Assembly (NCBI GenBank): GCA_029204225.1 | Contig: CM055096.1 | Span: 74,807,521-74,871,520 of the forward strand | DNA length: 64,000 nucleotides | DNA from: Diphasiastrum complanatum | Taxonomy: Eukaryota; Streptophyta; Lycopodiopsida; Lycopodiales; Lycopodiaceae | Reading direction: 5' to 3' | Shown here: piece after piece, positions 23,801-33,265 of the stretch | Layout of the letters: every line of letters begins with the position of its first letter | Numbering within the stretch: the first letter of the stretch is position 1 | Position numbers and translations under genes: made by a program | Notes under the pieces: generated by a model | Told to the model about the DNA's origin: nothing | Database searches by the model: none | Seen by the model: the letters and a program-made list of their open reading frames with translations, nothing else

Positions 23801-26800
23801 CGGTTACCATCAAATACAAATTGCAGATGAAGACGTCCAGAAGACGGCCTTCCGAACCCATTTTGGGCATTATGAGTTTTTGGTTATGCCATTTGGGTTA
23901 ACCAATGCACCAGCCATGTTCATGCGGTCGAGGAGCATGAGATTCATCTCAAGACCGTATTTGGCAAGTTACAAGGTTTTGTCCTGTACGCCAAAGAAGA
24001 CAGAGTTGTGTAAGACTCGTGTCGAGTATTTGGGTCACGTAGTGACAGCTGAGGGTATTTCGGTTGACCTAGCCAAGGTGGCTGTGGTTAAGAAGCGAGG
24101 ACCACCGATATACGCCAATTGCAATCTTTTTTAGGCTTTTGTAAGTTCTACCGATGGTTTGTTAGGAATTATTCCTGGGTAGCTGCTCCTTTAACGGACC
24201 GGTTACGAAATAACAACACTGTAGTTCGGTGGGATGCTAAAGCTTAGCATAGTTTTGAGAACTTGAAGGAGTCGGTGGCCACGGCTCCAGTCCTCAAAAT
24301 TGTTGATACCCAAAAACCGTTTGACCTAGAGACGGATGCAAGTGGCATTGTCGTAGGTGTAGTGTTGAGCCAAGAGGGTAGAGAGTAAAAAGTTGACACC
24401 AGCTCAACAGAGATATCCTTCCTACACATGAGCAAGAGCTGTATGCAATGATACATGCGCTCAAGGTGTGGAGACATTATTTATATGGCGTCGAGTTTTA
24501 TGTGTACACAGATCATCGTACTTTAAAGTATTTTTGCACTTAGCCAGATTTGAAAGGCCGCCAAGCTCGGTGGGCCGAGCTGATGCAGGAATTTCATTTA
24601 GAAATTCGCTTCCAAAGAGGGAAGGAAAATGTGGTCGCTAATGCACTATCACGGATACTGCATCAGATGAACTTCACTGTGGTTGACAGTGATCTCATGG
24701 GGGAGATTAAGAAGGCTCAGGAAAAGGACCCGCATTGTCAGCGTGTGTGGCCTGATGCGCGCAAGGTAGTCGACCAAGAGGAAGAGTCAGCCGAGGCTAT
24801 CGCTTCCGTAGAGCAAACATCGGCACATATCTAACATACACCGTGAAGGATGGGATGTTATTGAGAAATGGAAGCTAGACGTGAAGGATCTTCGTCGTAA
24901 GATACTTCATGAATGCCATGATAGTCCATGCGCAGGGCATCCAGGTATTGATAAGACTAGTGAACTTATTATTAGAAGGCATTATTTCTGGTCACGACTG
25001 CAGCGAGACGTAAGAGAGTATGTCCAGCGTTGCACGGCTTGTCAAGTGAACAAGGCCGAGAGAGTAAGTCCTCCGAGCTTGCTACATCCACTTGAGATAC
25101 CTACAGGAAGGTGGGAAAGCATCTCTATGGATTTTATTGTTGGGCTACCCAAGACCCAAACGAGATTAAATTTTGTTATGGTAATGGTAGACAAGTTTTC
25201 CAAGATGGCTCACTTCATTGCAACGACCAAGAAGGTCACAGCCCCGCAAGTTGTTGAGTTGTTTATTCAGAATATTGTCAGGTTTCATGGCCTTCCAATG
25301 TCCATTGTGTCTGACAGGGATCTCAAGTTTACGGGATATTTTTGGATTGAGGTGTTCGCCAAGCTGGGAACACAGTTGTGGATGAGTAGCTCTGAGCATC
25401 CTCAGACGGATGGTCCGCTATTGGAGTTCGCGTACAATGACAAGAGACATGCGTCCACTGGATTGAGTCCATTTGAGATCAATTATGGTTTCAGGCCACT
25501 TAGTCCTGCAATCATAGGTATTCCGCATAGGGTACCTAGCGATGTAGAGTTTCTGACTCAAATGCAGCAGAAGCTAGAGATGGCATGAGATAACTTGTCC
25601 AAGGCTGTAGCTAGGGCAGAGAGTTATACTCGTGAGAACCGTACTTATCGAGAATTTGAGAAAGGAGATTGGGTGTATTTACTAGTCCCTTCGAAGTCAA
25701 AGGTGCTACGCACAAGAAGGTGCGCGTTATCTCCTAGGTATTGTGGACCATGGTTGATTATTAAGAAGGTGAGCCAAGTAGCATATAAACTACAACTACC
25801 TGTGGGATGCAAGGTGCATTCAGTATTTCATGTTAGCAAACTAAAGAAATGTTTGCACGATGGTGATAGCCTGGTGGAAGGTCTAGTGTCTCTAGAGGAG
25901 AAAGACACCACAGGTTATGGGCCAGAAAGAGTCCTAGATCGAGGGGAGCGACGATTGAGAAATCGTCTCCTTCAGGAATATCTAGAGGCTTGGAAAGGGC
26001 ATCCTTTATCTGATGCTACCTAGGAGACCCGCCAGGCATTGCAGAAGTCTTACCCAGAGTTTGTCATCGAGGACCGATGACTTGCCAGAAGAGGGAAGGA
26101 TTGTTAGAGCCCAGTTACGGCTCTATGACCTCGACATGGCCGGTTACCAGAGGGCCTGAGGCCTAGTATTGGCAAGGGTCGGTGACCGACGAGGACATCT
26201 GTCCCAAGATGGGACCGTGCGTCACAAGCAGTGCCCCAGTGAGACCCGGCGTAATCACCTGACAAGCTGTCAGAGATGCGGTGATTAGTTACTGTCGGGA
26301 TCCTAGCCGTCAGTTACGAGATGCTAGTCGGCAAATAGCCGGTGTGACCTAGCGGGTCATAGATCTTTGGCGGGGCATGGGGGTGGTACCTTATGAGTCA
26401 GAGGCGTTGTCTGATGTGGCAGGAACCAAGCCAAGTGCTCCCATATTGGAATATGGAACTGTGATGGTATACACATCTTCCATTTGTCACAAGCAAGGCT
26501 TTCTAAGCTCGTGAATCCTAGAAGGCCGGTCTGTAGAATGTACCTCCCAACCATAGGCAACCCCCTCTTTGAGTCCTACTTGCTATTCCTGTCAACTGGC
26601 ACCTGTGGGTGATCAGTCCACCTAGCATGCATGCGACCACTGACCTGTGAATACTTCGTGGTGACAGGTAAAATATGATGATGAAGGCTAGCAAGGAAGG
26701 GCATTCAATATGGCTAAGGAATGGGCCTCTGCTAAGCCACTCAATTGCTCTCCAAAGTGAGTAGCCGGAATATCTGCATCTTGTGAAGTCATGTCCAATC

Positions 26801-28327
26801 CCATATCTAATGTGCGAACGTGTAGGCAGTCACTCTTTGCATGAAACTCTGCTTGCCTGATGCTTGTGTGCATTAAAATCCCCTGCTAAAAGAATAAGAC
26901 CTCGCTATGCAAAGCTGACTATATCGTTTGAGAGAGCTGGATTTGATCGCCACCAAAATCCGCAAAGGATGATGTCTGCGGTGCAAAATAACAGACCGCT
27001 AGAAAGAGGTCATGGGAAAGCCCCAAACAGTGACCAAAGAATTGTAACCAAATAAATCGTGCAAATGGGTCACTTTTGACCAGTTTAAAATGAGTAGTAA
27101 AAACGCCTTTGGTAAGACATGCAACACCACCTGAACCATGAGAGGTCTTCCCTCTCAAGAAAGGCCAATGTGGTGAGTGCCAAGTGTAATCCTGTATGAA
27201 TGGAAGTGGTCGGTATAATGATTCATGAGTCTCTGCTAACAAGAGGATATCACATCTAAGCATAAAAGATTGGAAGAAGATGATAGTATGCCATTACAAT
27301 TCCAAAAACTGATACTTAAAGGCTGCTCCCTTGCCCGGGAGCCCCGAATCCCTATTGTGAAGTCTTATTAAATTTTTTTGGCTTGCCTTCAATGAAAACC
27401 ACCCATTGATTCCTTGCATTTGCTTCTTGAATAATTTGTTTCCTGGCTTGCCATTGCGTGTGTGTAAGGTCATCGTCCATAAAAATAAAGGTCCCTTTTA
27501 ATTTGGCTCTAACTCGTAAAGCTGCATTGCAGTGGTCCATAGAGCGAAATTTGATAAACAAGACATTAGAGTCAAACTTACTTCTCCAAGCTGTATCAAA
27601 ACCATCAGTGTTGTGTGCAAGCTTAGTTAAAAGCAAATCTTTTGCTTCCTCGGTGGGCTTATCCCTGTCGGGAATCTCTCTAACTTGGATATTGAGGGCT
27701 TTTCTAACTCTTCTTTCTTTCTCGGAAATGACATTTTCTAATGTAGAATTCACAAATGCATGCTGAACTGAGCTTGTAGATTAAGCCTTATCATCATTTT
27801 TGAGAAGCGCTTGTTTTTCAAGGCTGGATATTATGTTCGAAGTCTTCTCCAAAACTTTGAGCTGTGCATTTTCTTGTTCAAGCTGATCCACCCTTGAAAA
27901 CCAATGAGATCTCTACGAAGTTTGCCATTCTCGATTTCTAGCTGGCTTACCCTGCCTTTTAGTCCAAGAAGTTCTTGCCGAACAAAGCTAAGTTCATAGG
28001 CAAACATGCCTTCAACGGATTTGGAAGGGGTATAATCTGCTGTCGACAATCGGTAAGATAGGTAGGGTAGGAGCTGAAGTAGGCAGAGGATGCAGCAGTA
28101 GTAGAGGTCCCCATCGCTGTCCCAGCAGGGACAGCGAGGGTTGGTTGAGTCATCGATGCCCCAGCAGGGGCAGCGATGGATGAGACATCAAAGTCCTTGC
28201 TGGGACAGCGATGGAGGGAGGTACAATAGCGATGGAGTGTCCTGTCCCTGCTGGGACAGTGATGGAGGGACTTTTTTTCGGAGAATGGAGAGGGAGAGGA
28301 GCTAGGAGGGCGCTAGGCCACCATCGC

Positions 28328-28391
<64 letters not shown>

Positions 28392-31300
28392 ATTGAGATT
28401 GTGAAATACATATAAAATATGTTATCCAAGAGAGATTGATTAGTGTTTTTAAGTGCCATAATGATATGTTAGACTATGAAATATGTCATCCGAGGGAGCT
28501 CCATGCGCCCGTGAAAATCATATATAGTTTGAGTAGGACTTCTAGAATGTCGCCCACTAAGTAGTCCATCAAGCTGTCTAACTATGCTATTTGTAAGATA
28601 TGAAAAATGAAATGGAAACAAAAACTAGAGCTGATTTGCGTTTTCATTATAAAGAAGCATAGGTTAATGAGATTTTTTTGTGCAAGTATTTTAGGACTCA
28701 TCCTTGTGTATGCGTCTAAAGTGGTCTAAGAAATTTTTTGATTACAATTGAAGGGTGGGTCGTATCAGCGGTAGTAGAGCCAGGAATGCCTATCTAAAAA
28801 CTACAAATGTTTTTACAATTATGTAAAAATAAATAGAAAGTCGTTATTTGTTTAGCATTTCTCATAATTTTTTTCTGAGTACTACAATAGTGCTGAATTC
28901 AAGTAGAAGTGTCGGTACTATCATCTAAAATGTGTCAAATCAAACCCTGATTGTCATGTGGTCGGCCTCTTTTTTTGAAGGGGGGCAATGTCCAAGAGAA
29001 GTGAATTGTGCTGATATATTTGTGGACTCAACTTTTGTCTCTCCTCTGGGTAAAGGACTTGAAAGAAGAGATATGTTCTTGCCCTCAGAAGCCTCTCCTT
29101 GTTGTTTGGTGAGACCATGTCTGTGAAACTTAAGCTCATTTTATTAGTAAGTTAGCAAGCACGATGAGACAATGTACGATTTTCCCTCCGCATATAGTCT
29201 GTGATATGAACAATGAAGTTGGTCTGAGACTGTGGGGGAGGCGTTTATCAATCTGACACCAATTGGTATATCTTTTTGGTGCTCTTTTCAAGACATTTAT
29301 TGTGTATTCACCACACCAAGGTTAGCCTCAATATGTGACCACAACACGAACCGCCATTTCTTTTTAATCTTCTGAAGACATTGACATTGCCTCGTGAAAA
29401 GTTTTCAAGACTTCTCATCCTTGTCTGTGAATTGGTAGTATTCTATGCTGGATGGATCTATGAGTGTGTATAAAGTAAAATTGCCCATGTGTATAAGGTA
29501 ACATGGTTTGTTGATTTGACCAGGCAAAGCCAAGCAAACAATTATGGGTGGGTGGAATCTGCTCTACTTTGAGGAAAGAGCAGATTGAAGCTGAGTTTAG
29601 AAAGTTTGGACTGGTGGAGGATTTCATTATTATGCATGATCGAAAATCAGCGTTGGTTCACTTTGCGAAGTTGGATGACGCAGTTGCTGCTGTGGAAGCA
29701 TTGAACAGGAAGCGCATGGGAAATGAAGAATTGCGGGTTGATTTTGGAAGGTCGCAATCCAGCAAGAAGGTAACGCCGATTGCTTGTCCATTGGCTTCAC
29801 TTTTTGCTAACTTTTAGCCCATCATCTCTGTAAATTATTCATCTCATGTTGCAAAGAGCAAGTTCCAGAGAATATTTGGCTTCTTCTCCTTGCATCCTTC
29901 TAACGATAAACCCTACACCCTAAAAAAGTTGGTATCTTGTACACCAATGTGTTAATTCCCTTGAGACAGGAAAGTAAAGACGATCGTTCTGGAGTGTTAC
30001 ATCAAAGTCAATCTGGAGCATTGGAAGCCTTTCGAGGTCCCCTTGATTCTTTGAGGAATCTTCCGGATGACCGAGGTCCTGTTGAAACTTTTCAGGTGCT
30101 TTTCTAATCTGTCCTACTGATTTTTGTCTTTATTATTATGCATATTCAACTGGTCCTGTTTTAACTTATCTTTGTTTTGCTCTTAGGGGGGCTTTGCATC
30201 TCGTTCCAATTTTCCTTCATTGGGGGGAGGCAAATCAGACAAGGATGGAGAGCCCAGTGAAATATTGTGGGTGGGCTTTTCTTTGCAGACAAAAGTTGAT
30301 GATGACAAGTTGATCAGAGCTTTTATTCCCTATGGGGAGATTCAAAGCGTCAAAACATTTCCTGGACGAACATATGCATTTGTGCAGTTTAGAAGTGTTG
30401 GTGAGGCGATTCGGGCAAAAACTGCTCTCGAAGGCAAGCTATTCAATGATCCTCGAGTAAGCATTAGATTCTCCAACAGTGAGATCGGTCCCGCTGAAAA
30501 TATGAGGGCTGGTATTTTTTCCCCTCCAGCAAGACCTGAAGGTACCATATTCTTGGATGGGACATTTAAAAGTGACAGCATATTGGGTCATCGGATGCCG
30601 CCACCTGTTGACAGACGTGTTTCTAGCATTGGGGCGCCCCTTAGTCCAGGTTTGAGACTTGGACCAGATTTTTCCCCAAGTGGTAATGCTTTGGGCGTGG
30701 GAGGGCGTGGCATGGGACCTGGTACTGGATTAGGCAGAGGTGTGGGAAGGGGACATGGACTGGGTTCTGGTGGACTGATTGCACTGAATGAAAAGATTGA
30801 TAGTTCTTCTAGAGGTAGGGGGGGTAGTTTTGTGCCTGCAGCTGGTCAACCTGCAAGGCCCAGCAGGCCTTTTGATGATGAGTGGGATCTTCCGGATGAA
30901 GACATTTTTAACAGAGAGTCCAAGAGGGTTAGGCTAGGTGGGTTTCCTCAACCTCCAGCTGAAAATTCTGGAATGAATTCTAAACTCGATGGACAAAGAT
31001 TTATACCTCCAAATGGTAGTCTTGGAGCATATGGTAGTAGTGTGAGGTTAGGAATGCTTCATGAAGTTGATGACTTCAAGAATGGGCCAGGCCCTAGACT
31101 GAATGCCACACCTGTTCGATTTGATGGGCCTCAACCACTAGCAAGTCTTCCTGGCCCTGTATCCATGATGAATCATGCTATTGGAGCAGAAACGCGAAGC
31201 AGCAATTCTTCTGAGAGTCGACTTGGAGTAATCAATGAGGGATGGAAATGGCAAGGCCTAGTAGCAAAAGGTGGAACTCCAGTTTGTCGTGCCAGATGTT

Positions 31301-33265
31301 TCCCTGTTGGAAAAGGAATTGACTTGGATCTGTAGGTGCCTGGTCTCTATCCTTCGCAAGTGTGGCTGCTTCAAGTTGAAATGTTGCTTTGCTGACTTGC
31401 ATGTTTTCAACGACTGTTTTTCATGCTGTAAATCTTTGTCATTTGGTTTTGAGCTAAAGCGTTTAGTTGATTCTATCAATGTTCTGTCTTGTAGCCCCGA
31501 TGTAATAAACTGTACAGCACGAACAGACTTGGACATGCTAGCTAAGCATGTTCATCAGGCAGGCGACTTTGGTGTGGTATTTTTTGTGCCAGATGGAGAT
31601 GTTGATGTTCCTCCATATCAAGATTTCATGAGTTATCTTGGTGAAAAACATCGTGCAGGAGTTGCTAAGTTGAGTAATGGAAGCACTTTGTTTTTGGTCC
31701 CTCCATCAGAATTTTCTCAAGCGGTCCTTAAAGTACCTGGGAAGAATTGCTTGTTTGGTGTAGTCTTGAAATTTCAGGCTCAAAATGCAGCTTATGTGCA
31801 AGCTCCTCCACCTCAGCAGCAGCAGCCACAGCAGCAGCAAATTGGGTTCCAGTCGCAAATGCCTTATCAACACGCTTTTCCTGAGGAACCATCCCAGGAT
31901 TCAGTTGCAGTAGTAAGGGCAGCCGATCAAGCATTACAACTGGGACAAGGTGTAACAATGCCAGCTGGTAGTAGCAGTCAGTTCATCCCAGCACATCTTG
32001 CTAATATTCCTCTCACGCCAGAGCTTATTGCTTCACTGACTGCGTTGCTACCACAGCAAAGTTCAGCAATCTTTCAAAGGAATCATATCGTTCCTCCTAT
32101 CAATGGAGTTGAAGCACCTACTGTGAGGGCGCCATCAGCAGAGACTCTGGTAAACTTTCCAGCTTCGGCTTCTGCAAATGATGCTAGTCTTTTTCCCTTG
32201 TCCCAAAATAATCTGACCCTTCCCTCTCAGTCGTGGCCTTACTTGCAGCAGGATCAGTCAGGATCTTTAAGAGGTGGTTTTTTTGCTCAAAGTAGCGGAA
32301 GCTTGACATCAAAACCCCCCGAACCTAGTCCAATGCTACAAGCCCAACAGCAAGTCCAGCCACAACCCCAACCCCAACTCCAGCGCCAAACCCAACTCCA
32401 ACAGCATCAACATCAACCCCATTCGCAAGCACGGCCCCCTTTGCCCCCTTTACCCCCCCTTCAGCAGAATTCTCACGTCCTGGTATCGCACATTACAGGT
32501 ACTCAGCACCCTGGTGCAGGAATGGTTGCTAGCGTTGGCCAAGGCTTTTCACAGCCGTTATCGATGGCTTTTTTCCCTGGACCATCCCCTTTTAATCAGT
32601 TGTCTGCTGAATCCATTTCTGGACAAGTTTTTCCTCAGCAATTGTCAACTGGAAACGTACCCGTGCAGACACAGGGCATTGCTGCTCCTCAAAGTCAAGG
32701 TTATCTTGGGTCTGGATCTAGTGGACCATATCTGCAGCAGGCAAGGCCTCCACTGCTATCTGCAACAGCTGCTCCTCAATTGCCTGCAGATCAACTGGCT
32801 CAGCTGACAGCATTGTTAACTCAAACACAGCAACAGCCGGCTCAGCAGCAAGCTGCACAAGTACTACAGCAACATTATCAGCAGCAACTGCCTACCATGG
32901 CTTCACAGCACCAACAAACTTTTGATAATCAGGCACAACAGACACGTCACTCTCAACAAAATTTGTTTGCCCAGCAGCTTCAGCTATCAGCCATGCCGCA
33001 GGCTGCGCAACCTGGATGGGTACAGGGGAGCCAGGGTGTAGTGCAAGCAGATGGGGTTAACTGGGAAGGGGCCTCACCTCGGTCTCCGCAACACAGTGCG
33101 ATCAGTGGCATTGATTATCAGCAGCAGCAGCAACAAGAAAACGTAGGAGATCTAGAGGTGGAACGGCAAAAGCGCTTTCAAGCGACGTTACATCTTGCTG
33201 CTGCTTTACTGCAGCAAATGCAACAGCAACAACCCAAGGATCCTGGAGGACCCGAGCAACATTAG
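14897..33265 (+). CDS. FPA: FPA-like spen-family RNA-binding protein (3 RRM + SPOC)
   Basis: FPA proteins are nuclear regulators of RNA 3'-end formation and poly(A)-site choice; in Arabidopsis FPA also promotes flowering. Exons inferred from GT-AG borders and phase: 14,897-14,944; 15,056-15,397; 29,524-29,769; 29,970-30,095; 30,187-31,331; 31,495-33,265. The total is 1,225 codons plus stop, with no internal stops. RRM1 spans about residues 58-128 ([16 protein letters not shown]), RRM2 135-205 ([15 protein letters not shown]), RRM3 279-352 ([15 protein letters not shown]). A Gly/Arg-rich linker follows. SPOC spans 607-729 ([44 protein letters not shown]). The tail, 730-1,225, is Gln/Pro-rich. 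Arabidopsis FPA has 901 residues, so the tail is long. Start: ATG at 14,897 joins in frame through a 111-bp intron; a start at Met45 (15,140) is possible. Intron 2 is 14,126 bp. I am confident of the family; FPA orthology over other plant spen proteins rests on 3xRRM-SPOC order and motif similarity. Confidence 0.93.
16970..16999. repeat. (AC)n microsatellite
   Basis: About 14-15 AC units, immediately left of the sequence that probably starts the hAT element (CAATGTTTCACGGGGC). Confidence 0.95.
17384..19330 (-). mobile_element. hAT-family transposase remnant
   Basis: Minus-strand exon-like pieces in order. (1) 19,300-18,974: [40 protein letters not shown] and [20 protein letters not shown], the pre-dimerisation region. 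(2) About 18,840-18,700: [20 protein letters not shown]. (3) 18,450-18,165: the C-terminal dimerisation domain ([23 protein letters not shown][17 protein letters not shown]; VYVHANLRL) with a stop and a damaged CERNWS block. (4) 17,970-17,862: a tail exon ending ALAAT before a good donor. (5) From 17,694: a tail that encodes a long Asp/Glu run only in an alternative frame. N-terminal BED finger absent. The element is cut on the right by or near a Copia LTR; a terminal sequence may lie near 17,000. Confidence 0.82.
19486..20677 (-). repeat. Copia 5' LTR with primer site (inserted in another Copia element)
   Basis: The inverted primer site GCTCTGATACCA is at 19,486-19,497. The LTR runs from 19,499 to 20,677 (about 1,179 bp). 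On its own strand it begins TGTTGAAATATAAACC and ends GGTTTTGACAACA. A TATA box (TTATAAATAG on the minus strand) sits at about 20,331-20,340. Its right edge interrupts a Copia integrase reading frame. The element's interior is lost within a short distance and replaced by the hAT remnant. Confidence 0.85.
20679..20961 (-). mobile_element. Copia deletion derivative: gag start fused to integrase
   Basis: On the minus strand a start codon at 20,961-20,959 opens [19 protein letters not shown] and YRVWKFRN, a Copia gag N-terminus. After one stop it passes directly into integrase sequence: [37 protein letters not shown]. All of mid-gag, protease and the integrase zinc domain is missing. The frame ends where the neighbouring LTR was inserted (20,677). 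Confidence 0.85.
21368..21800 (-). repeat. Copia primer site and LTR of the deletion derivative
   Basis: GCTTTGATACCA (21,368-21,379, inverted TGGTATCAAAGC) is followed by TGATAATTGCAAG, an inverted ...TTATCA LTR end. It lies about 400 bp upstream (on the minus strand) of the gag start at 20,961, so LTR, primer site, leader and gag are in the right order. The outer LTR end is not certain and is put near 21,800. Confidence 0.6.
21996..26100 (+). mobile_element. Ty3/gypsy chromovirus polyprotein (degenerate)
   Basis: Order gag, protease, RT, RNase H, integrase, chromodomain. Gag 21,996-22,700: a coiled N-terminus, [11 protein letters not shown], a 19-C tract, degenerate zinc knuckle. Protease: [12 protein letters not shown] across a frame change (about 22,870-22,910). 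RT 23,620-24,060: [52 protein letters not shown], then a deletion that removes the YVDD block, resuming [14 protein letters not shown]. RNase [19 protein letters not shown]. Integrase 24,881-25,588: HHCC finger (HECHDS to CTACQ), D-D present ([15 protein letters not shown]); the catalytic Glu is lost in a deletion after HPQTDG. C-terminus 25,595-26,080: a chromodomain-like GPERVLDRG and [15 protein letters not shown]. Several stops and frameshifts. No 5' LTR seen. Lies in an intron of the FPA-like gene, same strand. Confidence 0.93.
26088..26665 (+). repeat. Gypsy polypurine tract and 3' LTR
   Basis: A purine tract (AGAAGAGGGAAGGA, about 26,087-26,100) precedes TGTTAGAGCCCAG at 26,102, which I take as the LTR start. 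The LTR is more GC-rich than its surroundings. A possible end is ...GTGGTGACA at about 26,665, where LINE sequence follows shortly. No matching 5' LTR is present for comparison. Confidence 0.65.
26688..28153 (-). mobile_element. LINE fragment: ORF1-like and endonuclease, no RT
   Basis: Minus strand, top to bottom. 28,049-27,831: a coiled-coil segment ([20 protein letters not shown]). 27,753-27,352: an open 133-codon stretch, ORF1-like ([37 protein letters not shown]). From about 27,330: an apurinic-type endonuclease ([75 protein letters not shown]). The DFNAH block is retained but the frame shifts right after it. Reverse transcriptase is missing because the gypsy LTR begins there. Confidence 0.85.
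28113..28264. repeat. Array of short hairpin-forming repeats
   Basis: Repeated ATCGCTGTCCC/AGCA/GGGACAGCGATGG-type units. 28,116-28,135 is a perfect palindrome with 8-bp arms and a 4-nt loop. 28,157-28,172 (6-bp arms) and 28,242-28,259 (7-bp arms) are variants, and a half unit lies at about 28,195-28,215. They sit at the 5' side of the minus-strand LINE and partly encode its first codons. Confidence 0.8.
28330..28388. repeat. (GA)29 microsatellite
   Basis: An uninterrupted GA run directly upstream (in LINE orientation) of the hairpin repeats. Confidence 0.95.

Larger units (their letters stand above)
15398..29523 (+). other. 14.1-kb intron of the FPA-like gene, filled with transposons
   Basis: Donor GTAAGC follows codon GGA at 15,397; acceptor CAG at 29,521-29,523 precedes GCAAAGCCA. 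Joining gives YAKG then [11 protein letters not shown], as expected between RRM1 and RRM2. Inside, left to right: AT-rich DNA with GTTTCTG-rich patches (about 15,750-16,085), a CA repeat, hAT (-), two Copia elements (-), a gypsy chromovirus (+), a LINE (-), hairpin repeats, a GA repeat, and about 1.1 kb of unassigned DNA before the acceptor. Reading on from exon 2, a stop is met at 15,539-15,541, so premature polyadenylation would give a one-RRM protein. Confidence 0.92.

Noticed and set aside
31271-31494. Upstream extension of the long Gln-rich frame, suggesting a separate 664-codon gene
   Set aside because: The first part reads through a 163-bp intron of the FPA-like gene; splicing 31,331 to 31,495 restores the SPOC domain in the correct phase.
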